Source of the DNA: Saussurea involucrata
Taxonomy: Eukaryota; Streptophyta; Magnoliopsida; Asterales; Asteraceae
Assembly: GCA_033807775.1 (NCBI GenBank)
Contig: CM066321.1
Location: forward strand, 253,506,422 to 253,570,421
Length of the DNA: 64,000 nucleotides
Direction of reading: 5' to 3'
In this document: piece by piece, positions 30,092 through 42,289 of the stretch
Position numbering within the stretch: position 1 is the first letter of the stretch
Layout: each line of letters begins with the position of its first letter
Notes under the pieces: model-generated
Told to the model about the DNA's origin: nothing
Databases searched by the model: none
What the model saw: the letters and a program-made list of their open reading frames with translations, nothing else
Program-made: the position numbers and the translations under genes

Positions 30092-31766
30092 ATGGGTTTG
30101 CAGCAAACTCTTATAAAGGAGATTCCTCCAACTCCACAGGTTTTTGTTAAACCAAATAATGAAATTTTGAAACAAATTCTTATAACAGAAATACACCACA
30201 AACTTTTGTTAAATCTAATAATGAAAATTTGAAGCAAACTATTGTTAAATCCAGTGGTGAAGGTTTGAAGTAAACTTTTGTTAAAACTAATACTTCAAAT
30301 CCTTCAACTCATCAAGATGACATGAAGGAGCTTCAAGAAAGTATAAAATCATTGGAGGAAAAAATTCTAATCTGAAGAGACAAATTTTAGACATTTCTTC
30401 TTCAAATGATAAACTTATTAAAAGAGTTACTGATCTTGACATTTATATTGCAGATCTTGAAGCAAAGAGAGACAACTCAAGTCTACACGATCAAATCGAG
30501 AATCTTCAAGAGAAAGTAACAACTCTTCAAAGAGAAAATGATGATATGAAGAGTAGGGAAGAAAAGAGAGAGAATTGGAACTTGCATTTACAAGCTAAAT
30601 TAAAAGAAGTTCAAGATAAAAGAAAAAGTTTGGACAGTGAAAATGCTGATCTAAAGAGAAAACTGTCTAATTTTTCTCTTGAAGAAAAGAAAGAAACTGA
30701 GCTGAAATGTATAAAACTTTAAAAACAAGTTTCTGACTTTGAGAAAGTTTTATTTTTAGAAAAAGAGAAGCTCGAAAAAGAAAGAGTTGATTTTGAAACT
30801 GAACGGAAATCTTTTGAGATAAAAAGTTCTAAACTTTCCGTGAAAATCTCTGAATTAGAAAATCTTTTGGAAAAGAAAAGAAAAGATTTCACGGAAAAGA
30901 AAAATCTCTTTGAAAAGGAAAATAAAACTCTTAAAAAGAAAAATATGGAAACTTTCAAAGAGATTACTGGTAAAAAAAATTTGGAAAAAGATTTTGAATC
31001 GGAACACAAACATTTTGAAGATGCGATTCTTAATCTTACCAAAAGATTATCTGGTTTATCAGCTGATATTATGAAGGATCAATTGATCAAATCTGATCTC
31101 CAAAAGAAATTTGATCTAATCTTTAAAGAGAAAAATGTTTTGATAAACAAAGTCAAAGAACTTGAAGACATCATTTTTAAATTTGATGTCTCAAATCAAG
31201 TCAATCCTGATACTATCTTTCAGACTCCATTTGTTATTTCAAATGATTCTGAATGCTCTTTTAAAACTGCTTCAAGTTCAAGTTTTAAAAAACATTCCTT
31301 CTAAACAATTTAATAGATCAACTGATTTATCAAAAGATCGGATTCGTTCAACAAATCTCTTCTATAATCATTTGCTTGATAAATCGGATAAGGATTCAAA
31401 AGTGCCTAAAGTTAATACTTCCAAACCTGAAGAAGTTCCAGTTTCAAGAAGGTGGAGATGGAATGGAGAGTCAAAGGCACAACAGTTCCAAAGAAAGATG
31501 TGCCAAAATCATCTGTATCCACACCAAAAGCAAAGAGGAACAATGCTCTGAAAGGTAAATCTTCTGTTCCACCTAATCTTGTTTATTCCACAAATCATCT
31601 AATTAGGGTGGCACATAAGAAAATTTGTTGTTCCTACTGTGGTTCAAATGACTTTGTGCATAAAGAATATACTTCTTATTGGTACGGTACTTACAGTATT
31701 CCTTTTAAGAAATCTACCCCTAACACACTAGGACCCAAGTGCCGTTGGGTACCAAAATCTGCTTAA
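30092..31766 (+). pseudogene. Gag-like coiled-coil protein of E4, frameshifted
   Basis: The ATG at 30092 starts the same protein as the long minus-strand frame of E1, but a frame change follows within about 35 codons and several more occur (near 30290, 30360, 30720, 31300 and 31450). The coiled-coil part is best preserved at 30840-31304. The last segment (31452-31766) carries a degenerate zinc knuckle, CSYCGSNDFVHKEY, in which the final Cys is lost, and ends WVPKSA plus stop as in full Sirevirus Gags. There is no capsid-type N-terminal domain, so the family appears to encode only the C-terminal half of a Sirevirus Gag. Confidence 0.82.
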
Positions 31767-32653
31767 TCTGTTTTGTAGGTTCATCATGTGTTGTGCTGAA
31801 TGTTAAATATATATACCACACACATGACTGAAAACAGAAGAGAAGCGGTGAATTTTTTTTAAGAAGAGTACTTGTGCCATTAAGGGAGAGCAAAATTATT
31901 GGTTTCTGAATACATCAGTTCAGGACCCGTGCTTCAACGTTTTTGGCTTTTGAACATATCAGTTCAAAACCCGTGCTTCAACGACAATGGCTTCTGAACA
32001 ATTCAGTTCATAACCCGTACTTCAAAGACTAAGACTTCTAAACAAATCAGTTTAAAACTCATACTTCTCAGGTGATATCCTTAACTGTCACATCTTTCTG
32101 TTTCAAGGAACAAGTGGTGAAAGGTAACATTGCATTATGTTTTATTTCTATTGCTTTAAATGTTTGAATCTTTACAAATTTAATTCAATGAGATGAATTT
32201 TTTTAATTTTCATTCAATGAATGAAATGTGTGTCAAGGTCATTTTACAAGTGTTTTTGTATTATCTGAGTTACATTTGTTTCAACTTTCACTTCTGAATT
32301 AAATCGAAAGGTCAGCAAAACATGAATGAAATTATGCTGAATGCTCAAAATTATGGAAATCTGGACTTATACAGATTATTATGCTCAAAAAGTCTATTTG
32401 TCAAAATGATGGATGGAAACGAAAATATGGGGGAAGCACTATGTTTTAGAACCAAGTGATAGATATAAAATTATGTACTATCATTTAGTTTGAAAGTTTG
32501 TACCTGTGGCCTTTCTGGTTTGGGAGATTAAGTCCTAAGGGGTGCTCGACACCTAGTCCCTAAGATCAACTGGTCTGGGATCGGCTGACCCAAATCCTGC
32601 TATAGAACCAGATAGAAAGCCATGTTCTACTGGTACAAAAGGGTTTAAGATAT
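31767..32653 (+). other. E4 3' noncoding region, left of E3
   Basis: No gene. About 31899-32075 holds four degenerate 55-bp repeats built on TTCTGAACA..TCAGTTCA..ACCCGTGCTTCAA. About 32508-32640 (GTGGCCTTTCTGG onward) is repeated at 45755-45885 on the far side of E3, so the pre-insertion E4 had a tandem duplication of about 150 bp. GATAT at 32649-32653 is the E3 target duplication. Confidence 0.8.
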
Positions 32654-33621
32654 TGTTGGTCCCGAAGGGCTATACAGGTTTGTAGAAGGGGGGGGGGGGG
32701 GGGGGGGGTTGAATACAAACACACAAATTTTACTTTTCTAAATTGTTTATTGATAAATCATTAACAATTTACAGCTTGTTGCGGAAACAAGATTAAGGAT
32801 AAACCTAAATCTAAACAAGTTGGAACACTAAGTTTCTTGCACTAAGAAAGAGAAGGAAATTACTAATAATAACCTATCTCAAGATAAGAAGGATGAACTT
32901 GTCCAGAGTTAGCAAGTTACTTCAAAATGAAGTGAGTTCTTCTTCTTATACACTGCATGCATTTAATGCATTGCAGTTTATACTTTACACGTGGCAGCAG
33001 GTGATTGGTTGCATGTCATTGACCTTTGTTGATAACCTTAGTAGCCGCATGTTGAACAGTGTAGTATTAGAGTGGTTGTACGAATTCAGACAATAAGGAG
33101 GTTCTTTTTCTGACATATCGTACGGAGTCGTGCAAGGGTGGTTAAGACAAAAGTACTTTGTACGGAGGACTTCATGATCAGCTTTTCGTTGATTCAGCGA
33201 TCTATCATTATATATCAGCGAATGATAGAGTTCAGCGATAGCTGAAGTTTTGTACTTGATACTTCACGTTGAGTGGACAAATCTGAGTCTTCGCTGATCC
33301 GCATCAGTTCATTAGGAGACTTGTCGCTGGTTCTTGAGCTTGATCTTCGACTTCAGCGTAGAACCTATGTTAATGTGAAACTCGTCTTTAGAGATAAACA
33401 ACTAACTTATCAGCGATCACCATAAGTACTGAACAGACTCAGAGCATTATGGTGAACATTGTTCGCTGAATGTTTAATCTAAAGAGTGAGTTCCTATCAG
33501 CGGTACTGGAAGATCTTAATACTTATCAGCGATAGTGAAACTCTGATACATATTGTTTACTTACAATTTTCACTAAGTTTATAAAGGGTCATTATCAAAT
33601 CACTGAGGGTTTGGATCAACA
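32654..33621 (-). repeat. 3' LTR of E3
   Basis: 968 bp. On the minus strand it starts TGTTGATCC and ends GGGACCAACA. It contains a CCAAT box (ACCAATCAC), a G-box CACGTG near 32986 and a TATAAGAAG box near 32944. A 21-base G run (C run on the element strand) lies at 32688-32708, 34 bases from the U5 end. Confidence 0.95.
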
Positions 33622-33634
33622 ATCTCCCCCTATT
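33622..33634 (-). other. Polypurine tract of E3
   Basis: AATAGGGGGAGAT on the minus strand, directly before the 3' LTR. Confidence 0.92.
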
Positions 33635-33890
33635 TGATTATGACATAGCAACAGAGAAAATTGCTATTTAATGAAAACATAAGGATAAAAAGAACTTATA
33701 ACATATTTGTCCCTTTTACTGTTTTCTGGGATCTTTTATGTACTGATGGAGTAAAGTACGTTCGCTGAAATTTTTCTTTAAACTTTGTAAAGATTACAGA
33801 GGGAAGTGGAAAAATTACAAGTACAACGAATAAAATTTACAAGTACAAAAGATGTAGACAGATAAGGATAGAAAGAATTACAAGGCGATC

Positions 33891-36800
33891 CTATCCGTCA
33901 AAAGGTTCTTCCTTGATGAGAAGTTCATCGAGGGTCTTTGATGTGGGAATCATCCAGTCAGGGACATCTACTCCTTGATTCTTTTTCTTCAGAGCTTCTT
34001 CAAAAATCAAGGGCTTCAGGTGTCTAGCTTTAATGTCGCGTCTGGCTTCACACCAGAATATGAGATCTCTGAGTTGTTCGATGGGAGCGATATGGAGCTT
34101 AGAGACACGTTGAAAGTGATGATTTCCATAGTAGTCCAAAAAGAATATACCATAGGGATCACTTACAACTGTGCCAGGAATGAAAGTTTCTCTAGGTGGT
34201 AGGGAGGTGTCAAGCGCTGAGAGATCAGCATCAGGGCCAAGAACTTCAGCACAAGAGAAACCAATACCTGTTTCATTCCGTATAATAGGACCTGAGTATG
34301 AGACTTTCTTCCCCTTAGCAGAGCTTTTTCTTTGTTGAGGAGGAAGAAGAGTCGAAGGAGAAATATCCACAGCAGAAGAAACCAGGTCGATCTATTTGTT
34401 TAAGATCTTCTCGACATGGCTTTTGAACTTTGAGCGCGATCCCTGAATGGCTAATTTCGTTTCTAACCATTCAGAGAGACCAAACTTTTCTAATGTTGTA
34501 GCATAGAAGGTTTGCTTGGTTTTGTCTTCTCTGTAGACATCCACTTCAACAACAGGAACGTCTGCGTACAGTCTTCATCTGATGTTTACTTTGATGATTT
34601 TGGATGGTCTAGATCGATAGGTCAGCATTTGTTTAGCCCATTCCAAAGTCGTGTCAGACACCTTGGTCTTTTCTCTAACGATCTTTTGAGCATCATCCCA
34701 TAGCTGACGTTGAACATCAATGGGAGCTCTTTTAAGCTTGGGATCTTTTATTGATCATTGAGTAAGCTGGATGGCGTATTCTCTGTCTTTTTCTTCAGCT
34801 TCCCTTCTTTCAGCGATCAGGTGTTCAGCTCTGAGTTGTTCCTTGTATTCCTTTTGGGAAACTCTAAACTTTGGAGGAACGGAAGGAAGTTGATCACGCT
34901 TCAGTATGATTCGCTGATCCTCGAGTCTCTTGATCATTTCATCTCTCTTTTCTTGATCCTCTTCACTTAGCTTTTGAGGAGCCAAGGATGGTCTGTTTTT
35001 GTGAGAGAGCGTCTGTTCTTCAGGTTCATCAGTCTCAGAGATCAAATCTAAGACCGGGATTATTTCTTCAGCGTTGGGAGCTGGGATTATTGTTGGTGAA
35101 GTCGTAGTTGTAGGAACTTCAGCGATATCCTCAAACAGGGGAGAGGACTAGCTGAAACACAACGATCTTACAAATAAGAACTTGGGTAGAACAGAGAGAA
35201 GAAATGGGATAAAGTGTATGGAGGTTTGTGGAGTGTAGAACTGATAGTGTATAGAGGAGGGATGTTGTGTAAGATTAATGTACCTGACAAACCGGCTTGT
35301 TAAGCAAGATCATCAGATTATCATCTTCAGCGACATTTTTTCCTTTGCCCTTGTCAGCTTCAGATGCTGATGGCGTTGTCTTTGTCCGCTCCCCTGAAGG
35401 TTCATTTATCCGGATCCCTTTAAGACCTATAGTTCTCTGAGCAGGCTTGACGATAAAAGAATCATCATCATCATCATCTTCGTCATCATCATTCTTTGGA
35501 GAAGAGGATGGTTCATCATCAGACAAGTCGATGGCTTCTTCATCTTCAGCTTCAGACTCAGTTTCTTCAGCTTCTTCTTCGAGTTGCTCCCCCTCAGATA
35601 CAGAGGTAAGCTTCTCGGTTCCCTCAGGGTGTTCATCTCCCTGAGGTCCAGCGGCTGCTTCAACCTCAATTTTCTTCTCACCCTCTTCAGTGAAGGTGAG
35701 GTCTTCAGTCTTCTCTCCCCTGATAGATTCATCATGGGAAAGGTCTTCAGCGCTCTTGGAAGGGTCTTCAGCGCTCTTCTCCCCCTCTTTTTCATGATGA
35801 CTGGGGGAGGAATGAGATGATTCAGCAGCTCGTGTGGTTTCCCTGTCTTCTTGGCCAGGGATCCCCACACAGATTTCAATCGCTGATAATCTGTTTTCTA
35901 TGCCAGAAATACCATGATTGATCTTCATGAGTTCAGCACGATCCGCCGTAGTAAAAGATAGAGGTGCAGGGGCAGGTGAAGGGGCTGTCGTGTTGGTCAG
36001 GATCTGCTGCAACAAGTTCTGAATAGACGAGATGTCATTCTTCATCGTGTTGACATCAGTCTTCCCAGAACTCATATCAGTTTTTATTGAACTGACATCA
36101 GCCTTTACAGCAGACATATCACCTTCGAGTGTGCCAACCGATGTCTTTAGCGTTGTGACTTCGCTGGACATGGTGTCAACTGATTTCTTGATGTCGAGGT
36201 AGTCTGTGTAGATGTCAGCTAGAACTTTGGCAAAATCACCGAGTGATTTATCAACCTTCTCCACGTCAGTTTTGGAGGCATTCTTTTCGACCTCAGTTAT
36301 CAGCTTTGTGAGATTCTCTCCAGCGTTTGTTACAACTGAAGAGTTGCCGGAAAGAGTAGACGTGAGACCTGTCAGCTTTGTCTCTATAGTCTTCAGGGAC
36401 GCGTTGATGTCTCCCAAATTAGGACCTGTAACATATAAAAACTTGTGAACAGAGGAAAGCTCAGAAGTTTGGGGTTTAGTAACAGTGTTTAGGGGTTGTT
36501 GTATACCTGCAGGAGGATTGATGAATTCATCAAAGTCTCGATGTCCTGAGAAAAGTTCCATATCGTTAGCGAGAGAACGTTGACGTATGGTCATCTCTGC
36601 AGGTCCTATGCCCGGTACTCCTTGATTGTCAGCTTTAGCTTCTGGAGGAATGACCGGTGCTTCAGTGATAACTGGAGTTGAGTCCAAATGAGTAGAGGGA
36701 GAAGCGAAGGATAAGAATGGAGGTTGGTTACTGAGTTCAGCGTTGGAATCACTGAGAATCACTTCATCAGTCTTTTGAGAGACTGAGGGAGGTTGGGTAG

Positions 36801-38016
36801 TTTCCAAGTTTGTAACCTCAGCGTTTGGAGACGCTGAAGTCGGGATAGAGTGGGTGGCTTGTTCAGCTGTGGCAGAGCGTACCACTGAACTTTCCTTCAG
36901 CCCATCAAGAGGAGCTGAGGAGTCTTTATCAATAGATTGTTGGGGTTGCTCCTTGGATTTCTTAGTTCTTTTGGAACCAAGTTGGGTGTCAGAGGGTTTC
37001 CTTTTCAGAGAAGGAATGGAGATTGCAGTTGGGGCATCAGCGGTGGGTTTATCCGCTGAAGGAGCTGCAGAAGTAGAAGAAGTAGGGTTTAGAAGAGTTA
37101 ACAGACTTGAGAGACGTACCTCATTTTCTACCGGTTTGAAGTCGAGAATCTTAGGACCGACCTGAGAAAGTTTCAGGTCACCATCTGTTGGGTAGCTGTC
37201 CTTCAGGCCTTTTTGGAAAATGGCGCTGATGAATCGAGGATACGAAACCCATGGAGATCTGTCAGCGACGGTGTCCACTCTGAGTACCAGGTCATCATAG
37301 ACAATCGATGCCCAGTCTATATGTAGACCTTTCAGCAATGCATATCCCATTTCTTGCTGAGGTTTAGCGCCTTGGTCAGAGGAGCCACTATTGGCAGTCA
37401 TGCAGCTGATCAGATGAGCGAAGATGAAATTCATCTCGCTGGGCATTTTCGATTTCTTGATAATGGTCAGCTTCTTCTCGGGCTTCATATCCCTTCCAGT
37501 TTCCCATACATAGCCCATTGCATCAAAGAATGCCATGATGGCTTCCCTGTGTGAGTTTTTCTTGGGGTCAGGGAGCGGAACGAAGAGTTTTTCTTTGGTT
37601 GCTATGGGAAGGCTGAGGGCTTTGCGAATGATGGTGGGGGTGATCTTCATGGTGCCATATTCGATATCACAAAGGATGCAGTCAATTGTTTTGGAGGGGT
37701 CTTTGGCTGATGGTAGCTGAGAGTGTCTGGCAGAGTACCAGAATTGTGATAGCAAAAGCTGATGTGCGGGAGGTGTTATGGTCAGGGCTGTGGAGATGCA
37801 GCAATTCTTGAGGAATTTCACAGCATCATCTAGATGTGTGACTTGCTTTCGAGGAGGAAACTCGAGAAGCGCATAGAGGTTATTTACTTTAGTCCAATCC
37901 AGCTTGTCAAGAGAGAACTTGACCTGAGGAGCGTTGAGGATTTCCACTTCCTCAACAGTATCATCAGCAGTAGTATTCTCAGCGATGGTGTTCTTGGGAA
38001 TGTCAGAAGATGCCAT
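33891..38016 (-). pseudogene. Env-like ORF of E3
   Basis: From the ATG at 38016 a frame of 913 codons runs to 35275. A frameshift between 35275 and 35045 and later stops (near 34755, 34570 and 34390) break the remainder, which ends at 33891. The N-terminal region has LLSQFWYSARHS, PTIIRKALSLP and EMGYALLKGLHIDW, corresponding in order to the aromatic motifs of the A protein. Then come Ser/Thr-rich linkers, a heptad-repeat region with TLKTSVGTLEGDMSAVKAD (about 36040-36230), and a Glu/Asp-rich stretch. The C-terminal part has DLIFWCEARRDIKARH. No signal peptide or clear membrane span is seen. The usual ORF call starting at 38040 adds eight residues; I prefer 38016 because a 3' splice-site-like AG falls just before it. 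The function is unknown. Confidence 0.82.
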
Positions 38017-38019
38017 TTT

Positions 38020-38415
38020 CTGTATTATCAGTTCAACCAAATATTGACAAATAAGAATAATCTTAATGTGGAAAGATTTTCCAATAAGATGGTTCGAATT
38101 TTGTCCATTTCATTCAGACAAAATGTCTTAACGAAGATTAGGGTTTTTCTTGTTTTTGAAAAACGAAATGCAAACCCATTAAAAATCTTGTTTTCCAGTT
38201 TCTTTTGAAGATTGGGATTCTGGAAAAACGAATGAAGAACAAGTTTAAGATTTTTGCATTTAAACTTGAAGAACAACCATGAAATGGTTGTGTTCATAAA
38301 ACCATGAAAGAAGATGATTTTATTTTTAAGAAGGTCTTTTGTTTGATCTTGTTAAAACAATGAGAAGATCAGAAACAAGTTATTTGCATTTGGTAAATAA
38401 TAAGAACATATTAAC
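38020..38415 (-). other. Candidate 5'-UTR intron of the E3 env-like transcript
   Basis: On the minus strand CAAAG|GTTAATATG at 38415 is a donor and AACTGATAATACAG|AAAATGG, ending at 38020, an acceptor with a branch-like CTGAT. The 396-bp span is T-rich and the ATG follows three bases after the acceptor. Predicted only. Confidence 0.5.
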
Positions 38416-38536
38416 CTTTGATGTTCGAAGAAGATGAACAGTTGTTCTTGAAAAGTCGAGAGCAAAATGCAATAGTGAATTCTTTCTTTGCTTGGAGGAG
38501 AAGTTCGCGTAAAAGGAAAATAAAAACGAAGAAATT

Positions 38537-38622
38537 GTTTATATAGAGAGATTTAGAAAGAGAAAATCTCGAGCGGGAAAAGATTTTCATCATGACACGG
38601 ACACGTGTTTGCATTTGATTGG
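38537..38622 (-). promoter_or_regulatory. Candidate internal promoter of the E3 env-like ORF
   Basis: Read on the minus strand: CCAAT (38622-38618), the palindromic G-box CACGTG within ACACGTGTCC (38607-38602), and TATATAAA (38545-38538). The LTR promoter of the same element has the same order (ACCAATCAC, CCACGTGT, TATAAG). The block lies in the spacer between pol (ends 38999) and env. Confidence 0.6.
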
Positions 38623-38998
38623 TTAGTAAACGAAACATGCAAACGTATGTCAGAAAGAAGAATGTGTCAGGGCTTATCCGTTGTAATGACGTCACAACTG
38701 TCCTTTCATATTCTTGGATGTCTCGGAGGTTTTGAAAACTCAGGGACACTTTTTAAAAAAATGAAGCACTGAATAGAAATATCAGTTGGTTTTAGAAATT
38801 TCAAAGTATCGCTGATTAAGGAAGAGATGTTCAGCGATGTAATTTATTTTGAAATCTTGCATTTACATGCGATTTGTCAGCGAGAGAAAAACATACCTTG
38901 ATATCAGCGAATCAAGTTTATTCAGAGAGAAGATGATAGAATGGGTTATACAAGTCCATTTTATCCTATCGCTGATCAAATGTGAACCGCTGACGATT

Positions 38999-41900
38999 TT
39001 ACTCTTCAAAGTTCAGCATTCCAAGCTCGCAGATGAGAAAGTTGAATCTTGTCTCATCAAGAGGTTTGGTGAACAGATCAGCTAACTGATAATCAGTTGG
39101 GATAAAGTGAAGTTCTATATCACCATTTATCACATGATCTCTGATAAAATGATACCTGATTTCGATGTGTTTTGTCTTTGAGTGTAACATTGGATTATTT
39201 GCTATAGCGATGGCACTTGTGCTGTCGCAATAGATTGGAATTTTTGAGAGCTGAAGGTCATAGTCCAGTAGTTGATTTCTCATCCACAAGACCTGAGAAC
39301 AGCAGCTTCCAGCGGCTACATACTCAGCTTCAGCTGTAGAGGTGGACACTGAGTTTTGCTTTTTACTTGTCCAACTTACCAGCTTTCCACCCAGGAGCTG
39401 ACATCCTCCTGTGGTGCTTTTCCTATCCATTCTGCAACCTGCAAAATCACTATCTGAAGAGGCGATTAGATCGAATCCTGAGTCTTTGGGATACCAAAGA
39501 CCTAGATTCGTTGTACCCTTAAGATATCGAAAAATTCGCTTTACAGCTTTCATATGAGATATCTTATGTTCAGCTTGATATCGCGCACACAAACATGTTG
39601 CATCCATAATATCGGGTCGGCTAGCTGTAAGATACAACAGTGAGCCGATCATCCCACGATACAAAGTGACATTAACAGGAATACCCTTAGTATCCTTATC
39701 AAGTGTCAGCAGTGGAGCCATAGGGGTTTTCATAGCTGAACTTTCAGTTAAGTCGAATTTCTTCAGCATATCTTTAACATACTTTCCCTGATTAATGAAA
39801 GTTCCTTTTTCCTTTTGCTTTATCTGAAGACCAAGGAAATATGTTAGTTCACCCATCATGCTCATTTTATACTCATCTTTCATTCTATCAGCGAAACGAG
39901 TACAAAGATCAGGGTTAGTAGAGCCAAATATAATATCATCAACATGTATTTGAACAAGAATGATATGACCTTTTACTTTCATGAAAAATAGAGTTTTGTC
40001 GATTTTACCTCGCTCAAAATGTTCAATATGGAGATAAGTGGAAAGAGTGTCATACCATGCACGTGGAGCTTGCTTTAAGCCATAAAGTGCCTTATCCAGT
40101 TTATAAACATAACCTGGACGCTTAGGATCTGAGAATCCTGGAGGTTGTTCCACATAGACTTCTTCATTCAGCTTTCCATTTAGAAAAGCTGACTTAACAT
40201 CCATCTGATATACTTTGAAGTCTTTGTGTACAGCGTATGCTAAGAATAGACGAATAGATTCTAGTCTTGCTACTGGAGCAAAAGTTTCGTCATAATCTAT
40301 GCCTTCCTCTTGTCTGTATCCCTGAGCAACAAGACGAGCCTTGTTGCGGGTAACAGTTCCATGTTCGTCCAACTTGTTTCGTTAGACCCATTTAGTGCCT
40401 ATCACTGTTTTGTCAGTTGGTCTTCGAACAAGTTTCCAAACTTTGTTTCTTTCGAATTCAGTCAGCTCTTCTTGCATGGCGCTGACCCAGTTTGGATCTT
40501 TGAGGGCATCATCTACTTTCTTTGGTTCAGTCAGAGAAATAAAGTTAACAAATAAACATATATTACCTGCACTTTGTCGAGTCTGAACACCAGCGTTTGG
40601 ATCACCAAGAATTTGATCAATTGGGTGATTTACGATCCATCGCTGAGCCGGGGCGTGAGACGCTGACTCAACTTGAACTGAAGGAGCTGAAGATGAAGCT
40701 TCAGCGACGTCTGGAGTATCAGCTAAGAGAGGAATGGATGCAGTTGTCATTATATTCACTTATTGCTGAGAAGTAGATGGAATGTCTGAGACATTGGATT
40801 CAGAAGCAGGTATAGTGTTTATAGGAACAGCTGAGACCCATGATGTTTCAGCTTCACTATTTTGCATATTTGGAATGATAGTAGGACCATCATCTTCAAC
40901 TGTGTGAGCATGAGGAGTGGGAATATCTTCTGAATCACCAAGATGAGAAAACATCCATTGATTCAGTTCTTCAGTATCAGCGGACGGTTTAGAGTTCGCT
41001 GAACGGGATTCGTCAAACGTGACGTTAATTGTTTCTTCAACAGTTTGTCTTCTGTGATTGAAGACTCTGAAGGCTTTGGAGATTGAAGAATATTCAAGAA
41101 AGATTCCATCATCAGCCTTAGGATCAAACTTTCCAAGGGCATCTATGTTGTTCAGTATGAAACACTGACATCCAAAGATGAGAAGAAAGTTGATTGTAGG
41201 CTTTCTCCCATGAAAAAGTTCATAGGCTGTTTTATTGAATCTTTTGACTATCATCGACCTGTTTTGTGTAAAACAAGCGGTGTTGACAGCTTCTGCCCAA
41301 AACTGAGTAGGCAGGTGAGAATCGCTGAGCATTGAACGTGCAGCTTCAAAATTTGTTCTATTTCTTCTTTCAGCGACTCCATTTTGTTGCGGTGTTCTCA
41401 CTGAAGAAAAGTTGTGAGAAATACCCTTACTCTCAAAGAAGGAACCAAGAGAACTATTTTTGAATTCAGTTCCATGATCACTCCTTATTGAGCGAACGGT
41501 CAAATTGTTCAGGGTTTCCATCTTCCGAACAAAGGTGATGAGTTCTTCAGGGGTGTCACTCTTGGAACGGAGAAACATAACCCATGTAAAACGAGAGAAT
41601 TCATCAACTATGACCAGTGTATATTTCTTTCCAGCAATGGATTGTTTGTTAACAGGGCCAAACAAATCCATATGGAGTAGTTGTAGAGGAGATGACACTG
41701 AGGAAACTTACTTTGACTTAAAGCTTGCTTTGGTCTGCTTCCCTTTCTCACACGCTGAACATAAAGACTCTTTGGCGTATGAGTGTTGAGGTAGACCAGT
41801 GACTAACTCTTTTGAAGAAAGAGTGTTCAATGTCTTGAAATTCATATAAGAGAGCCTCTTATGCCATAGCTAGTTGACATCAGATGAGGCTTTTGAGAAG

Positions 41901-42277
41901 AAACAGGAGTTCTCAGTGGTTGTTGAGTCCATGTTTATTTCATAAACATTTTCCAAACGATAACCGCTGAGAGCTATCTTCTCCTTTTTGTCAGTGACAA
42001 AGCAGGATTCCTTAGTAAAGATTACTTTGTTATCCTTGTCGCAAAGCTGACTGATGCTTAGAAGATTATGCTTCAGTCCTTCAACATATGCGACTCTTCT
42101 GAAGGTGGTTGTACCATTAGAGAGTACACCAAACCCTCGGGTATGTCCTTTTCCATTTCCACCAAAAGTCACAGAGGGACCCTTCTCTTCCTTGTATTCA
42201 GCGAGCAGGCTTTTCTTTCCACTCATGTGTCTAGAGCATCCGCTATCGAGATACCAGATACCCTTCTGAACCTGCAT
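38999..42277 (-). pseudogene. Pol of E3, single frame with four stops
   Basis: Protease (WYLDSGCSRHMSG, about 42260-42220), integrase zinc domain (LWHKR, CSACEKGK), integrase core (HMDLFGP, RSDHGTEFKN, NGVAERRNR), reverse transcriptase and RNase H (ADLFTKPLDETRFNFL) all read in one frame. In-frame stops are at 41870-41872, near 41708, at 40760-40762 and at 40382-40384, with no frameshift. The three integrase acidic residues are kept. In RT the usual YVDD is HVDD (near 39945), a change at a residue that contacts the nucleotide. The copy cannot make a full polyprotein. Confidence 0.92.
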
Positions 42278-42289
42278 TACAAAGGAAGG

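Noticed and set aside
35447..35644. Ser-rich plus-strand ORF
   Set aside because: Antisense of the Asp/Glu-rich tail of the E3 env-like protein.
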